A DNA stretch of 64,000 nucleotides from Bradyrhizobium sp. SZCCT0231 (GTDB taxonomy: Bacteria; Pseudomonadota; Alphaproteobacteria; Rhizobiales; Xanthobacteraceae), in assembly GCF_018130245.1 (NCBI RefSeq), contig NZ_JAFCKP010000013.1, forward strand, positions 62,001 through 126,000, in the 5' to 3' direction. The position numbers and the translations under genes are program-made. Within the stretch, counting starts at the first letter, position 1, and every line of letters starts with the position of its first letter. Below are positions 11,468 through 19,348 of the stretch, piece after piece. The notes under the pieces are model-generated. The model ran no database searches and was not told the DNA's origin. It was given only the letters and a program-made list of their open reading frames with translations.

Positions 11468-11708
11468 TCCGGACCCCGCCTCGACGGGGACAAACGCTGC
11501 AGCCGGCGGGTTTGTTCCGTTCTATGGGACATTTTTAGGCAAGTGTCATGGGCGGTGTGCAGGGCTTCTTGACACGAAGCCGAAGGCCTGTTGCGCCGGA
11601 TCGGCGGCCAGCGGGTGCTGCCGAACAAGGCGCTGGGTCGCTGCCTTGTGTTCCGCCAAGAGACGCTGCGCAGCGCGTTCGAGGCGATCCTGTGAGCGCC
11701 AAGCGGGC

Positions 11709-12560
11709 TCAAGCCGCCACGCTCCGAAACGTCGCCGCCACCGCGCGCAGCGCCGCGAGCTTGGCGGGATCGCTGACCTTCGAATGCAGCATCACCTTCG
11801 AGCTGCCGAGTTTCGGCAGCTTGTGCGCAGGACCGATGTCGATCAGCCCGGGAGGCGCGATCCGCCGCGCCAGCGGCGCAATGGCAAGTCCGGCGAGTGC
11901 GGCTGCGACCACCGCGGTGACGCCGCCGCCGACAAAGCGCTCGCGCCAGACGATGCCGGCCTTGTCGAGCGCGCGCACGGCGACCGCGCGGACGCCGCAG
12001 GGCGGGGCGAGGGTCGCGAGCGGCAGTGGCTCGCCCTTCGGCAACGCGAAGCGTCGCGACGCGAACCAGCCGAACTCGTCCTCGGCAAGCTTCTCGCCGC
12101 CGCGGCGGCTGCCTTCCTGGCGGACGATCACGGCGTCCAGCCCGCCAGCGTCATAGGCATCCTGCATCTCGCGCGAGAAGCCGATGGTGACGGCGAGGGT
12201 GAGGTTGGACGACATCGCATGCAGGCGTTCGAGCAGCGGCACCAGTTCGGGCCCCGCGGCATGATCGGAAATGCCGAGCGAGAGCGACGGCGCGGCCGGT
12301 GCCTCACCCGACAGTGCGAGATCGTGCGCCGCGATCAGCGCGCGGGCGCGATCGAGAAACGCAGCGCCATCGGCGGTGAGCCGGACCGCGCGCGGCGAGC
12401 GTTCGACGAGGCGTCTTGCCAGCAAAGTCTCCAGCCGCTGGAGCTTGAGGCTGACCGCGGCCTGCGTCGTGCCGAGCGCTTCGGCGGCACGCGTAAAGCT
12501 CTGGAGGTCGGCGACCAGAAGGAATGCCTGGACGGTGGCGATGTCGAGTGTGGCTGTCAT
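11709..12560 (-). CDS. LysR-family transcriptional regulator
   Basis: A 283-residue DNA-binding regulator. Residues 5-65 form the LysR winged helix-turn-helix (FLLVADLQSFTRAAEALGTTQAAVSLKLQRLE). The remainder is a type-2 periplasmic-binding-like effector domain. It is divergently oriented to the tautomerase-family gene at 12672 with a 111-base shared promoter region, the usual arrangement of a LysR regulator and its target. The effector is unknown. Confidence 0.9.
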   Translation of the reverse strand: MTATLDIATVQAFLLVADLQSFTRAAEALGTTQAAVSLKLQRLETLLARRLVERSPRAVRLTADGAAFLDRARALIAAHDLALSGEAPAAPSLSLGISDHAAGPELVPLLERLHAMSSNLTLAVTIGFSREMQDAYDAGGLDAVIVRQEGSRRGGEKLAEDEFGWFASRRFALPKGEPLPLATLAPPCGVRAVAVRALDKAGIVWRERFVGGGVTAVVAAALAGLAIAPLARRIAPPGLIDIGPAHKLPKLGSSKVMLHSKVSDPAKLAALRAVAATFRSVAA

Positions 12561-12561
12561 T

Positions 12562-12594
12562 ATAAGTCGTTATCACTTGTATCAGTATAGATAA
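12562..12594. promoter_or_regulatory. Candidate LysR operator in the divergent promoter region
   Basis: An inverted repeat TTATC (12570-12574) and GATAA (12590-12594) with 15 bases between, overlapped by a smaller palindrome ATAA-GTCG-TTAT (12562-12573). The region is much more AT-rich than its surroundings and lies between the regulator's start and the target gene, where LysR proteins bind T-N11-A type dyads. Assignment is by position and symmetry only. Confidence 0.4.
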
Positions 12595-12671
12595 GATACC
12601 AAAATGACATCGGCGGGTCTAGTTTCTCACCAACGCCGCGCAAGTCGCGCGGCATATCGAGGAGAACGACC

Positions 12672-13094
12672 ATGCCGCTGATCACCGTGTCCTACAGCTC
12701 TTCCCGCCAGTCGGCCTCGCTGAAGGCCGACATCGCCAATGCCGTGTCCGAGCTCACCGCTGAGATACTGCACAAGGATCCCAAGGTGACCGCCATCATC
12801 GTGAAGTCCGTGGATGCCAGCGACTGGTTCGCCGGCGGCAAGTCGCTCGCCGAGCAGAAGCTCGCAAGCTACTGGATCGACATCCACGTCACCGAGGGCA
12901 CCAACACCAAGGACGAGAAGGCGGCCTATCTCGCCGCCATGTTCATGCGCATGGCCGAGATCCTGGGCCCGCTGCATCCCGAGACCTACCTGCATGTCGA
13001 CGAGGTCAAGGGCGACGCCTACGGCTTTGGCGGCCTGACCCAGGAGCGGCGCTACATCGCCGGCAAGCTCGATGTTTCGCTGAAGGCGGCATGA
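12672..13094 (+). CDS. Tautomerase family protein (4-oxalocrotonate tautomerase-like)
   Basis: A 140-residue protein starting MPLITVSYSS: the Pro directly after the initiator Met is the catalytic base position in the tautomerase superfamily. Two related beta-alpha-beta halves can be seen (PLITVSYSSSRQSASLKADI and the later ASYWIDIHVTEGTNTKDEKA), as in fused or longer members. AGGAGAACGACC precedes ATG 12672 and supports the start. It is probably a small-molecule tautomerase or related enzyme under the divergent LysR regulator. The substrate is not deducible. Confidence 0.75.
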   Translation: MPLITVSYSSSRQSASLKADIANAVSELTAEILHKDPKVTAIIVKSVDASDWFAGGKSLAEQKLASYWIDIHVTEGTNTKDEKAAYLAAMFMRMAEILGPLHPETYLHVDEVKGDAYGFGGLTQERRYIAGKLDVSLKAA

Positions 13095-13139
13095 CGTTGC
13101 AGGCCGCGGGTGAACAATCTCACCCGCGGCCCGCAGCCA

Positions 13140-13853
13140 TCAGCTCGCCACGCGGAACTGAACTTCGGCGTCGTTGATGAAGCACATCTTGTCGAACAGC
13201 TTCAGGTCCAGCGGGTTCGGCAAGCGGACATCGCTGAGGTCGGGGCAGGGCTTGGCTGTGGGATCATAGGATCGATCGATCTGCGAGATGAAGACGACGA
13301 TCAGCCCCTTGTCGCGCGCAAATGATTTCAGCGCGCGCACCTGCACCGTCAGATCGGGATTCTCCCGCCTCTGGTCGAGCAGTTGCAGATAGTCGATCAC
13401 GACGAATGTGCCGCGGGCAGAAGCGGCCATTTGCTTGACGACATAATCGGCGCTGATGGCATCGGAGCAATCGACCTCGAACAGCTTGTCGAACTGTGCA
13501 GGCTCCACGCCGATCGCACGGAGGCGGTCCAGCACATCTCGCTCGGTATATTCCAGCGAGAAGAACGCGGCGCGATGGCCCGACTTCATGGCTTCGACGG
13601 CTAGTTCGAGGCTCATCAGCGTCTTGCCCTGGCCGGGACGTGCCCCGACCAGCACCAAATCGCCCGGTCGGAATTGCGGGAACAGCTTGTTGGCTGGCGT
13701 CACTGCCGCGGCCTTCGCCGCGAGCATGCTCCAGGCGGAAAACCCTTCCGTCGCAGCGATGCGGTCAAGCGCGTCGTGGAGCGGAATGCTGGCTTCGCGG
13801 GACAGGCGCTTCGCCTTGCGCTTCAGATGGTAGATGGGTGCAGACAGTTTCAT
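13140..13853 (-). CDS. DnaB-like RecA-fold ATPase
   Basis: A protein of 237 residues when started at ATG 13853, which has GGGAGG upstream; an upstream extension to 14036 is low-complexity and basic and is not believed. Residues 60-230 form a RecA/DnaB core: Walker A GARPGQGKT (about 70-78), Walker B-like TFVVIDYLQLLDQ, and a sensor-like VFISQIDRS. There is no DnaB N-terminal domain, and the length is about half of a replicative helicase. It probably acts as a monodomain helicase-like or RadA/KaiC-like ATPase. Such short proteins are common in Bradyrhizobium-type genomes, annotated only as DNA helicase-like. It has no clear operon partner. Confidence 0.75.
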   Translation of the reverse strand: MKLSAPIYHLKRKAKRLSREASIPLHDALDRIAATEGFSAWSMLAAKAAAVTPANKLFPQFRPGDLVLVGARPGQGKTLMSLELAVEAMKSGHRAAFFSLEYTERDVLDRLRAIGVEPAQFDKLFEVDCSDAISADYVVKQMAASARGTFVVIDYLQLLDQRRENPDLTVQVRALKSFARDKGLIVVFISQIDRSYDPTAKPCPDLSDVRLPNPLDLKLFDKMCFINDAEVQFRVAS

Positions 13854-14051
13854 CGCAAAAACCTCCCATTGCGAGCATGGATCGCAACCCCTCCTTATGC
13901 CTGGCGCTCGAACAGTCGGCCGATGATCAACTCGCCCGGCATGAGGTCTGCTTTCCCGGCGGAGGGGGGAGGCGTGGGCGGCGCCGAAATAAAAGCGTAG
14001 CTGATTCCGCGGCCGCAGAGAACGAGAGCCGCGCACGGCGAACAGGAAAGC

Positions 14052-14180
14052 GCCTAAAGCATGATCCGGACCCGAAGGGACGCGTCAGCGCAAAGTACGA
14101 AGCGGCTTTCCGGAAAGATCACGCGTAAACAACAACCTAAAGCGCGATGACGATTCATCCCAATCTCATCGCGCTTTAGG
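14052..14180. repeat. Dispersed repeat ending in a perfect 15-bp hairpin (possible lipB terminator)
   Basis: CCTAAAGCGCGATGA (14136-14150) and TCATCGCGCTTTAGG (14166-14180) are perfect reverse complements around a 15-base loop. The upstream part (about 14052-14135: CTAAAGCATGATCCGGA, AAGCGGCTTTCCGGAAAGATC, CGCGTAAACAACAACCTAAA) resembles a repeat common in Rhizobiales intergenic regions. The lipB stop codon (14176-14178) lies inside the hairpin, so the element has supplied the end of the gene and probably its terminator. The rest of the 322-base gap 13854-14175 shows nothing else I can name. Confidence 0.7.
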
Positions 14181-14925
14181 CGGTCGCCTCCGGCAGCAGC
14201 GCGCGGGTCGGTCCGAACAGTTCTTCGAACGCCTGCCTGAGCGCGATGTCGACATCGGCCATGGTCACGAGCTGGCCGAGATCGACCAGCGAGGTGACGC
14301 CGTAGCGGGGATCGACGACGCCGCAGGGCACGATGCCGGCGAAATGCGACAGCTCCGGCTCGACATTGATGGCGATACCGTGGAACGAGACCCAGCGTTT
14401 CAATCGGACGCCGATCGCCGCGATCTTGTCCTCGTGATCCGCTCCCTTGTCGGGCCGCCTGACCCAGACGCCGACCCGGTCCTCGCGCCGCTCGCCGCGG
14501 ACGTTGAACGCGGCAAGCGTGCGCAGGATCAGCTCCTCCAGACCAGCGACATAGGCCCGGACATCGGGCCGGCGCCGCTTGAGGTCCAGCATGACATAGG
14601 CCACGCGCTGGCCCGGCCCGTGATAGGTGAGCTGGCCGCCGCGCCCGGTTGCGAAGGTCGGGAATCGGGCATCGAGCAGGTCCGAAGCCTTGCCCGAGGT
14701 GCCCGAGGTGTAGAGCGGGGGGTGTTCGAGCAGCCAGACCAATTCCGGGGCCTCGCCCGCCGCAATTGCGGCGACCCGGGCCTCCATCGCGGCCACCGCG
14801 TCCGGATAGGGCACCGGAGCGTCCGAGATCAGCCATTCGACAGGCTCGCCGCCTGAGGCGGAAAACGACGTCAAATCGAGCTCTTGACGCTGGTTTTGGC
14901 GGGGGTTTTCAGGCGAATTAACCAT
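14176..14925 (-). CDS. lipB: Lipoyl(octanoyl) transferase
   Basis: A 249-residue cytoplasmic enzyme that moves octanoate from octanoyl-ACP to lipoyl domains of the 2-oxoacid dehydrogenases and the glycine cleavage system. The LipB signatures are present: [21 protein letters not shown], the conserved Lys in [12 protein letters not shown], and the catalytic Cys201 in [13 protein letters not shown]. The 20-30 residues before [15 protein letters not shown] form a polar N-terminal extension, so a start at a downstream codon is possible. Neighbours are unrelated; the FliN-like gene is divergent. Confidence 0.94.
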   Translation of the reverse strand: MVNSPENPRQNQRQELDLTSFSASGGEPVEWLISDAPVPYPDAVAAMEARVAAIAAGEAPELVWLLEHPPLYTSGTSGKASDLLDARFPTFATGRGGQLTYHGPGQRVAYVMLDLKRRRPDVRAYVAGLEELILRTLAAFNVRGERREDRVGVWVRRPDKGADHEDKIAAIGVRLKRWVSFHGIAINVEPELSHFAGIVPCGVVDPRYGVTSLVDLGQLVTMADVDIALRQAFEELFGPTRALLPEATA

Positions 14926-15021
14926 TGGCTAACCATAACGTGGTGATGATCGCAGGCGCAAATGCCAAGTCCCTGATGCCAAGTCCTTTGGCGCAAGTCC
15001 CAAGTTGCGGCGGTCCTGACA

Positions 15022-15264
15022 GTGCCCACTCTCGACAAAGTCACCGTGGATCTCATGGTCGTCCTCGGGACGACCACGATGCCGATCCATCAGGTATTAC
15101 GTCTTTCCCGCGGCGCCATCATCGAGCTGGATGCAACCGAGGCCGACGAGGTCAAGGTTCTGGCCAATAATCTGCCGGTCGCCTCCGGTGTCGTGCTGGT
15201 CGACCGCAACCGGATCGCGGTCGAGGTCAAGCAGATGCTGCCGCGCACGCCGGGGACCCGGTAG
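15022..15264 (+). CDS. fliN: FliN/FliM C-terminal (SpoA) domain protein, flagellar motor switch FliN-like
   Basis: An 80-residue protein that is essentially one SpoA/FliMN-C domain: VTVDLMVVLGTTTMPIHQVLRLSRGAIIEL followed by LPVASGVVLVDRNRIAVEVKQMLPRTP matches the C-ring protein FliN. Only GTG 15022 is available as a start because an in-frame stop lies at 14974-14976. It is shorter than the classical FliN (about 110-140) because it lacks the N-terminal extension. No other flagellar gene is nearby, so it is an orphan copy, as also found in some Bradyrhizobium-type genomes. Confidence 0.8.
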   Translation: MPTLDKVTVDLMVVLGTTTMPIHQVLRLSRGAIIELDATEADEVKVLANNLPVASGVVLVDRNRIAVEVKQMLPRTPGTR

Positions 15265-15336
15265 GCCCCGGGGCACACGGTAGCGGTCGGGGCACCCGGT
15301 AAGGCCGATCTCCTGGGGAGGGCGGCATTTTCCTGC

Positions 15337-15370
15337 CAAGCCTGTGGAATTCAGGGCTTTTGCAGGCTTG
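15337..15370 (+). terminator. Possible hairpin after the FliN-like gene
   Basis: CAAGCCTG (15337-15344) and CAGGCTTG (15363-15370) are perfect reverse complements with an 18-base loop, 72 bases after the FliN-like stop. It is not followed by a T-run, so a terminator function is only a suggestion. Confidence 0.3.
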
Positions 15371-15444
15371 TATCCCCCTGATGGATTTGTTAGATCGGCG
15401 CCGCTGATCCGGCCACCCGAATGACCTCAGGCCGGCATCTCCTA

Positions 15445-15529
15445 GCGCTCGTGGCGGAACTGGTAGACGCGCTGCCTTGAGGTGGCAGTGGGTAACACCG
15501 TGGGGGTTCGAGTCCCTCCGAGCGCACCA
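15445..15529 (+). tRNA. tRNA-Leu (anticodon GAG)
   Basis: An 85-base cloverleaf with acceptor stem GCGCTCG (15445-15451) pairing with CGAGCGC (15519-15525), discriminator A and an encoded CCA. The anticodon arm is CTGCC-TTGAGGT-GGCAG, giving anticodon GAG, which reads CTC/CTT leucine codons. A long variable arm (TGGGTAACACCGT) and a T arm with GGTTCGAGTCC confirm a class II leucine tRNA. Confidence 0.97.
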
Positions 15530-15630
15530 CTTCGCAAAATCATATTGAGATTGCTTCGGTTTATGGCCGAGATGTTCTCACTTGCGAGTCAGTGGGAACA
15601 TCGACCTCAGCGCTTCAGCTTTTTGGGCCG

Positions 15631-15897
15631 TCACGCCGCTTTCTGTAACTTGATCCCGGGGCGCAGCCCGGCGCGCTGCGCAAGCCGGACCAGCATGCTC
15701 AGGCTGAACCGGTTGATCTTTCCGTTCTTGATCTCCGATATCCGAGCCTGAGTAACGCCGAGTTGTTCCGCCGCCTCGGTCTGCGTCAATCCGGACTTGT
15801 TCAGCCATTTGTTGATGCCGGACAGCAATTTGGCGCGCATCTCGAGCTCTGCGGCCTCTTCCTCGGGGAAGAGGTCGTGGAATACTGATCTTGCCAT
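15631..15897 (-). CDS. HigA-like XRE-family antitoxin
   Basis: An 88-residue protein with a C-terminal Cro/CI helix-turn-helix (GLTQTEAAEQLGVTQARISEIKNGKINRFS), the pattern of HigA2-type antitoxins found downstream of phage-Gp49/HigB toxins. The start ATG 15897 is preferred because AGGTGA lies six bases upstream; ATG 15900 and GTG 15906 are alternatives. It immediately follows the damaged toxin gene, overlapping or abutting its stop, as expected in a toxin-first operon. It would repress the operon through the palindrome at 16172-16189 and neutralise the toxin; with the toxin broken it is probably an orphan antitoxin. Confidence 0.85.
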   Translation of the reverse strand: MARSVFHDLFPEEEAAELEMRAKLLSGINKWLNKSGLTQTEAAEQLGVTQARISEIKNGKINRFSLSMLVRLAQRAGLRPGIKLQKAA

Positions 15898-15902
15898 CAT
15901 CG

Positions 15903-16198
15903 TCACCTGATCTGTCTGAGTCGTGTCTTGGCCAGGTCGATGTCCCGTTTGGCCGTTGCCTGTGTCTTCTTCTGGAAGGCGTGCATCACGTGAATTACGT
16001 CGCCTCGCGAACGCCGGGGCCGATTGATGGCATGGGTTTCCAGTCAGAGGGATTTTCGCCGATCTGAACCTGAAACAATTGATATCCAGCTTCGCGTCGC
16101 GCGTCGTTCGGAAAGGCTTCGACGTCGGATCGGCTGCCGCCGTACCATCTCACTTCCTTCCATTGCCTGATTATGCCAATTTTGGCATAGTCAGTCAA
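15903..16198 (-). pseudogene. Broken HigB/RelE-like (Gp49 family) toxin gene
   Basis: The first part reads KEVRWYGGSRSDVEAFPNDA and goes on to PSIGPGVRE, then terminates at TAA. A second piece in another frame reads VIHVMHAFQKKTQATAKRDI and ends TGA at 15903-15905. These are the two ends of a Gp49-like toxin. The middle strand normally between GVRE and IHVMHAFQKK (about 15-20 residues, typically GxFRVIYVAKF-like) is missing, and the reading frame shifts at the junction. Thus an internal deletion has destroyed the gene. The codons before Val16 (GTG 16153) overlap the operator palindrome, so the original start may be that GTG, which has GGAAGGA just upstream. Confidence 0.7.
16172..16189. promoter_or_regulatory. 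Operator-like palindrome of the toxin-antitoxin locus
   Basis: TATGCCAA (16172-16179), two bases, TTGGCATA (16182-16189): perfect 8-base arms. It is placed just upstream of the likely toxin start, the normal binding site for a HigA-type antitoxin autorepressor. The AT-rich surroundings fit a promoter. Confidence 0.55.
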
Positions 16199-16270
16199 TG
16201 CGGCTTGGCGTCGGACACTGGCCTTGAAAGAAAGCCGGTGGTACGCGTGGGTGCTCGCGGAAAGGCACTC

Positions 16271-17563
16271 TTAGCCGCTGCATTTGGGCATGAGGCTGTT
16301 CACATCCCGCACCAGATTGGGCATCGCCTCCTCAGCCGAATGTTTGCCTGTCACCAGGCTCTCGGTGTGGTTCTTGATGACCTCGATGATCTTCAGGGAA
16401 TTCCCTCCCGGAAATGATGCCCAGTCCGTCAGCACCGGCAGTTGTTGAATGCTGGTCATGTGATTGGGGTTCTTGGCATAGAACGAGCCGAGGAGGTCGG
16501 ACGACTTCACAGCGATCTCATTGCCGGGCATGTAGCCGGTATAGTTCACCATCAGCGTCTGACCGCTCGGGCCAGTGACGAACTTCACATACTCCCACGC
16601 AGCCTTCTGCCGCTCGGCGTCCTTGGCGAAGACCATGGCGACATTGCCGCCCGCCGGCAACTTGCCCTCCGGCGCCGATAGCGGAAATGCGACGGTCTTG
16701 AAATCGAAGCGGTTGCCGATCTGGCGGTCCGCCGCGGCGACGTAGGATGTGGAATCGACGAGGATGGCGATGCTGCCCGCGACGAACGCCTGACGCGCCT
16801 GGCCGATACCGAGATTGGGCATTCCCGACTTGCCAAAGGATTCCAGGATCCCGAGGGCCCACATGCCGGCAGCATCATCGAAGCCGACCGTGCAGCCATC
16901 GGCTTTCAACATACGTCCGCCGCGGCTGGTGATGAGCGACTGGAGCAGCCAGTTTCCGGTCTGGTCCCATTGATAGTAGAAGCCGGTCACGCCGGCTCCG
17001 GCGATCGCCTGGATTTTCTGACCGACGGCGACAAGTTCGGGCCAGCTTCTGGGCAGATCGGCGGGGGCGAGGCCGGCCTTCTTCACGAGGTCGGCGTTCA
17101 CGTACAGCACCGGGGTCGAGACCGCGAAGGGGAGGCCATAGAGCTTTCCCTTCCAGCGGCCGAGCGTCGCGAGCGTGGGGTAGTAGCCAAGCTTGTCGAG
17201 GCCACCATCCGCCGCCACGAAGGCATCGACCGGCGCGCCGAGGCCGCGATCCACGAACAAGCCGATCTGATTGATGCCGTTGAAGGCGACATCCGGCAGG
17301 CGACCGGTGATCTGGTCGCGCAGGATCTGCTGGGCCCCTTCTTCGTATCCGGCTACTGGATTACGAAACTTCACCTTGATGTCGGGATGGGCCTCGGTGA
17401 AGCGCTTGGCCAGCTCCTGCTGAAGAGCATTGAAGGTCCCTGGCGTGGTATAAAGGACGTCCAGCGTGATCTCCTCGGCATGGGCGGGGGTGACCGCGCA
17501 AGCGGCCAGCAACGCGGCACCCACAAATCTCAACACGCGGCGCGGCAGCAGTTTGTCGATCAT
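16271..17563 (-). CDS. ABC transporter solute-binding protein (family 1, sugar/glycerol-phosphate type)
   Basis: A 430-residue periplasmic binding protein. A signal peptide covers about residues 1-29 (LLPRRVLRFVGAALLAACAV, then PAHA and cleavage before EE). The mature part is a cluster-D, type-I family solute-binding protein resembling UgpB: ITLDVLYTTPGTFNALQQEL, LPDVAFNGINQIGLFVDRG, and a C-terminal SAEEAMPNLVRDVNSLM. It is the last gene of the five-gene operon and supplies ligand to the two permeases upstream. The substrate is unknown; the linked phosphodiesterase suggests a phosphorylated compound or phosphodiester. Confidence 0.88.
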   Translation of the reverse strand: MIDKLLPRRVLRFVGAALLAACAVTPAHAEEITLDVLYTTPGTFNALQQELAKRFTEAHPDIKVKFRNPVAGYEEGAQQILRDQITGRLPDVAFNGINQIGLFVDRGLGAPVDAFVAADGGLDKLGYYPTLATLGRWKGKLYGLPFAVSTPVLYVNADLVKKAGLAPADLPRSWPELVAVGQKIQAIAGAGVTGFYYQWDQTGNWLLQSLITSRGGRMLKADGCTVGFDDAAGMWALGILESFGKSGMPNLGIGQARQAFVAGSIAILVDSTSYVAAADRQIGNRFDFKTVAFPLSAPEGKLPAGGNVAMVFAKDAERQKAAWEYVKFVTGPSGQTLMVNYTGYMPGNEIAVKSSDLLGSFYAKNPNHMTSIQQLPVLTDWASFPGGNSLKIIEVIKNHTESLVTGKHSAEEAMPNLVRDVNSLMPKCSG

Positions 17564-17579
17564 GACAATCTCCCTTGGG

Positions 17580-18422
17580 TCACTTCATGGCGGTGGTTGC
17601 CAGCCCGTCGATGAAACGGCGCTGTGCGAGAAGGAAGGCGAGTAGCAGCGGAGCGACGATGATCGTGGCGCCAGCCATCAGCGGCCCGAGGAATTGACCG
17701 GCCTCGTCATCGCGGAACAGGAGAATGCCGAGCGCCGGCGTCGAGATGTCCTCCGCCCGGACCGCGATCAGCGGCCAGAACAGGTCGTTCCAGTGGGCGA
17801 CGACCGAGAACACTCCGAAAGCGGCAAGCGCCGGCGCGCTCATCGGCATCATGATGCGCCAGATGATCTCGAACTCGCCGAGCCCATCGAGACGGGCGGC
17901 GTGGATGATCTCGTCCGGGATGGATCGGAAGAACTGGCGCAGCAGGAAGATGCCGAAGGCCGAGATGATCCACGGAAGAATGAGAGCCGCATAAGTGTCG
18001 AGCAGCCCGAAGCCATAGAGCAGGACAAAATGGGGGATGGCCAGCGCCTGAGGCGGCAAGAGAAGCCCCACCAGCACAGCGGAAAACAGCGTGTCGCGGC
18101 CGCGGAATCGCAGCTTGGCGAGCGCATAGGCACATGGCACGCAAACCATGAGCTGAAGCACGAAGATCGTCGCGCAGACGAACACGCCATTGAGCAGGAA
18201 ACGGAGCATCGGCGCCGCCGTCAGCGCAACGCGATAATTCTCGACTCCCTGGAAGGTCTTCGGCCAGAGATGGAAGTCGGGTTGAAAGATCTCGTCGGGC
18301 GGTTTCAGCGACAAGCTGATCATCCACACGAAAGGCAGCAGCGCGAAGGTTGCGGAAACGGCCAGCAAGGCATGGCGCGCGATGCGTCCTGCAAGCTGGT
18401 ATCCGGGACGGCGCGCGCTCAT
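17580..18422 (-). CDS. Carbohydrate ABC transporter permease (UgpE/MalG type)
   Basis: A 280-residue inner-membrane permease with six predicted helices. The EAA loop, which couples to the ATPase, reads EIIHAARLDGLGEFEIIWRI and continues to MMPMSAPALAAFG. It follows the first permease with an ATGA overlap (start 18422, previous stop 18419) and precedes the binding-protein gene by 16 bases, so the genes are translated from one mRNA. Confidence 0.9.
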   Translation of the reverse strand: MSARRPGYQLAGRIARHALLAVSATFALLPFVWMISLSLKPPDEIFQPDFHLWPKTFQGVENYRVALTAAPMLRFLLNGVFVCATIFVLQLMVCVPCAYALAKLRFRGRDTLFSAVLVGLLLPPQALAIPHFVLLYGFGLLDTYAALILPWIISAFGIFLLRQFFRSIPDEIIHAARLDGLGEFEIIWRIMMPMSAPALAAFGVFSVVAHWNDLFWPLIAVRAEDISTPALGILLFRDDEAGQFLGPLMAGATIIVAPLLLAFLLAQRRFIDGLATTAMK

Positions 18423-19348
18423 GAATAGTGCACGCGGCGCTCGATGAACCGCGCCTGTGCGAGCGTGAGCGCGATCACGATGGCAAGATAAACGACCGTG
18501 AGAGCCGCGCCGTAACCCGTGCGCAGATAGTCGAAGCTTTCGGAATAGAGCCGATTCAAAAGAACTTCCGAGGCGTAGTTCGGGCCGCCCTGGGTGAGCA
18601 CGCGCACACTGTCGAACACCTCGAAGGCACGGCTTGCGGAGAGGATGATGACGAACATGGTGACCGGCCCCAACATGGGGAGAGTTACGATGCGCAGCCG
18701 ATCAACGAGGCCGTCCGCGCCGTCGACTGCGGCGGCGTCGTAGAGCTGCTGAGGTACCGCCTTCAGGCCGGAGACGAACAGCACCATAGCGAAGCCGAAA
18801 CCCTGCCAAATGCCGATAAGGGCGAGGGCGAGGAGGGCGGTGCGCTCGTCCCGCAGCCAATTGATCCCGGCCACGCCGAACGCGGCGAGCACCCGGTTGA
18901 CGAGCCCGATGCTGGGATGGAGCATGGTGCCCCACACCACAGCCATGGCCGACATGGTGGACATGACCGGCAGGAAGTGCACCGCGCGATAGAAGCCGCG
19001 CAGGCCAGGGCTCGCCTCGATGAGCAGAGCTGCGGCAAGGCCAAGTCCCACCGTTCCGGGCACGACGATCGCCACATAGAGACACGTGTTGATCAGGGCC
19101 TTCCAGAATGGAGGGTCCGCCCACAACGCAGCAAAATTCTCGGTACCGATGAAACGGAATGTCGCGGCACCCAGTTGCCAGTCGGTGAACGAGAACAGGA
19201 TCACTGCCGCAGCGGGGCCAAAGAGCAGGCAGATGAGCAGGATCGACGCGGGGGAGACTGCAAGCCAGCCAATGGCGGCCTCCCGAGTCCGATGCCGGCG
19301 ACGGACAACCGAGCGGATGGGGTTCTGGATCGACGCCGTCAGGCTCAT
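18419..19348 (-). CDS. Sugar ABC transporter permease (UgpA/MalF type)
   Basis: An inner-membrane permease of about 309 residues with six helices after a short cytoplasmic N-terminus. The EAA loop reads QQLYDAAAVDGADGLVDRLR and continues to IVTLPMLGP. ATG 19348 (MSLTASIQNP) is chosen because it overlaps the ATPase stop as ATGA; a longer frame to 19375 exists. It forms the heterodimeric channel with the following permease. Confidence 0.9.
   Translation of the reverse strand: MSLTASIQNPIRSVVRRRHRTREAAIGWLAVSPASILLICLLFGPAAAVILFSFTDWQLGAATFRFIGTENFAALWADPPFWKALINTCLYVAIVVPGTVGLGLAAALLIEASPGLRGFYRAVHFLPVMSTMSAMAVVWGTMLHPSIGLVNRVLAAFGVAGINWLRDERTALLALALIGIWQGFGFAMVLFVSGLKAVPQQLYDAAAVDGADGLVDRLRIVTLPMLGPVTMFVIILSASRAFEVFDSVRVLTQGGPNYASEVLLNRLYSESFDYLRTGYGAALTVVYLAIVIALTLAQARFIERRVHYS

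Noticed and set aside
11570-11695. Plus-strand fragment ending LGRCLVFRQETLRSAFEAIL
   Set aside because: It has some coding look, possibly the tail of a lost gene, but no start, no upstream coding sequence and no family could be named.
15022-15264. A flagellar gene cluster around the FliN-like gene
   Set aside because: No other flagellar gene is present nearby; only an orphan SpoA-domain gene is supported.
15445-15529. tRNA-Leu as an island attachment site
   Set aside because: I found no repeat of the tRNA 3' end downstream and no integrase in the window.
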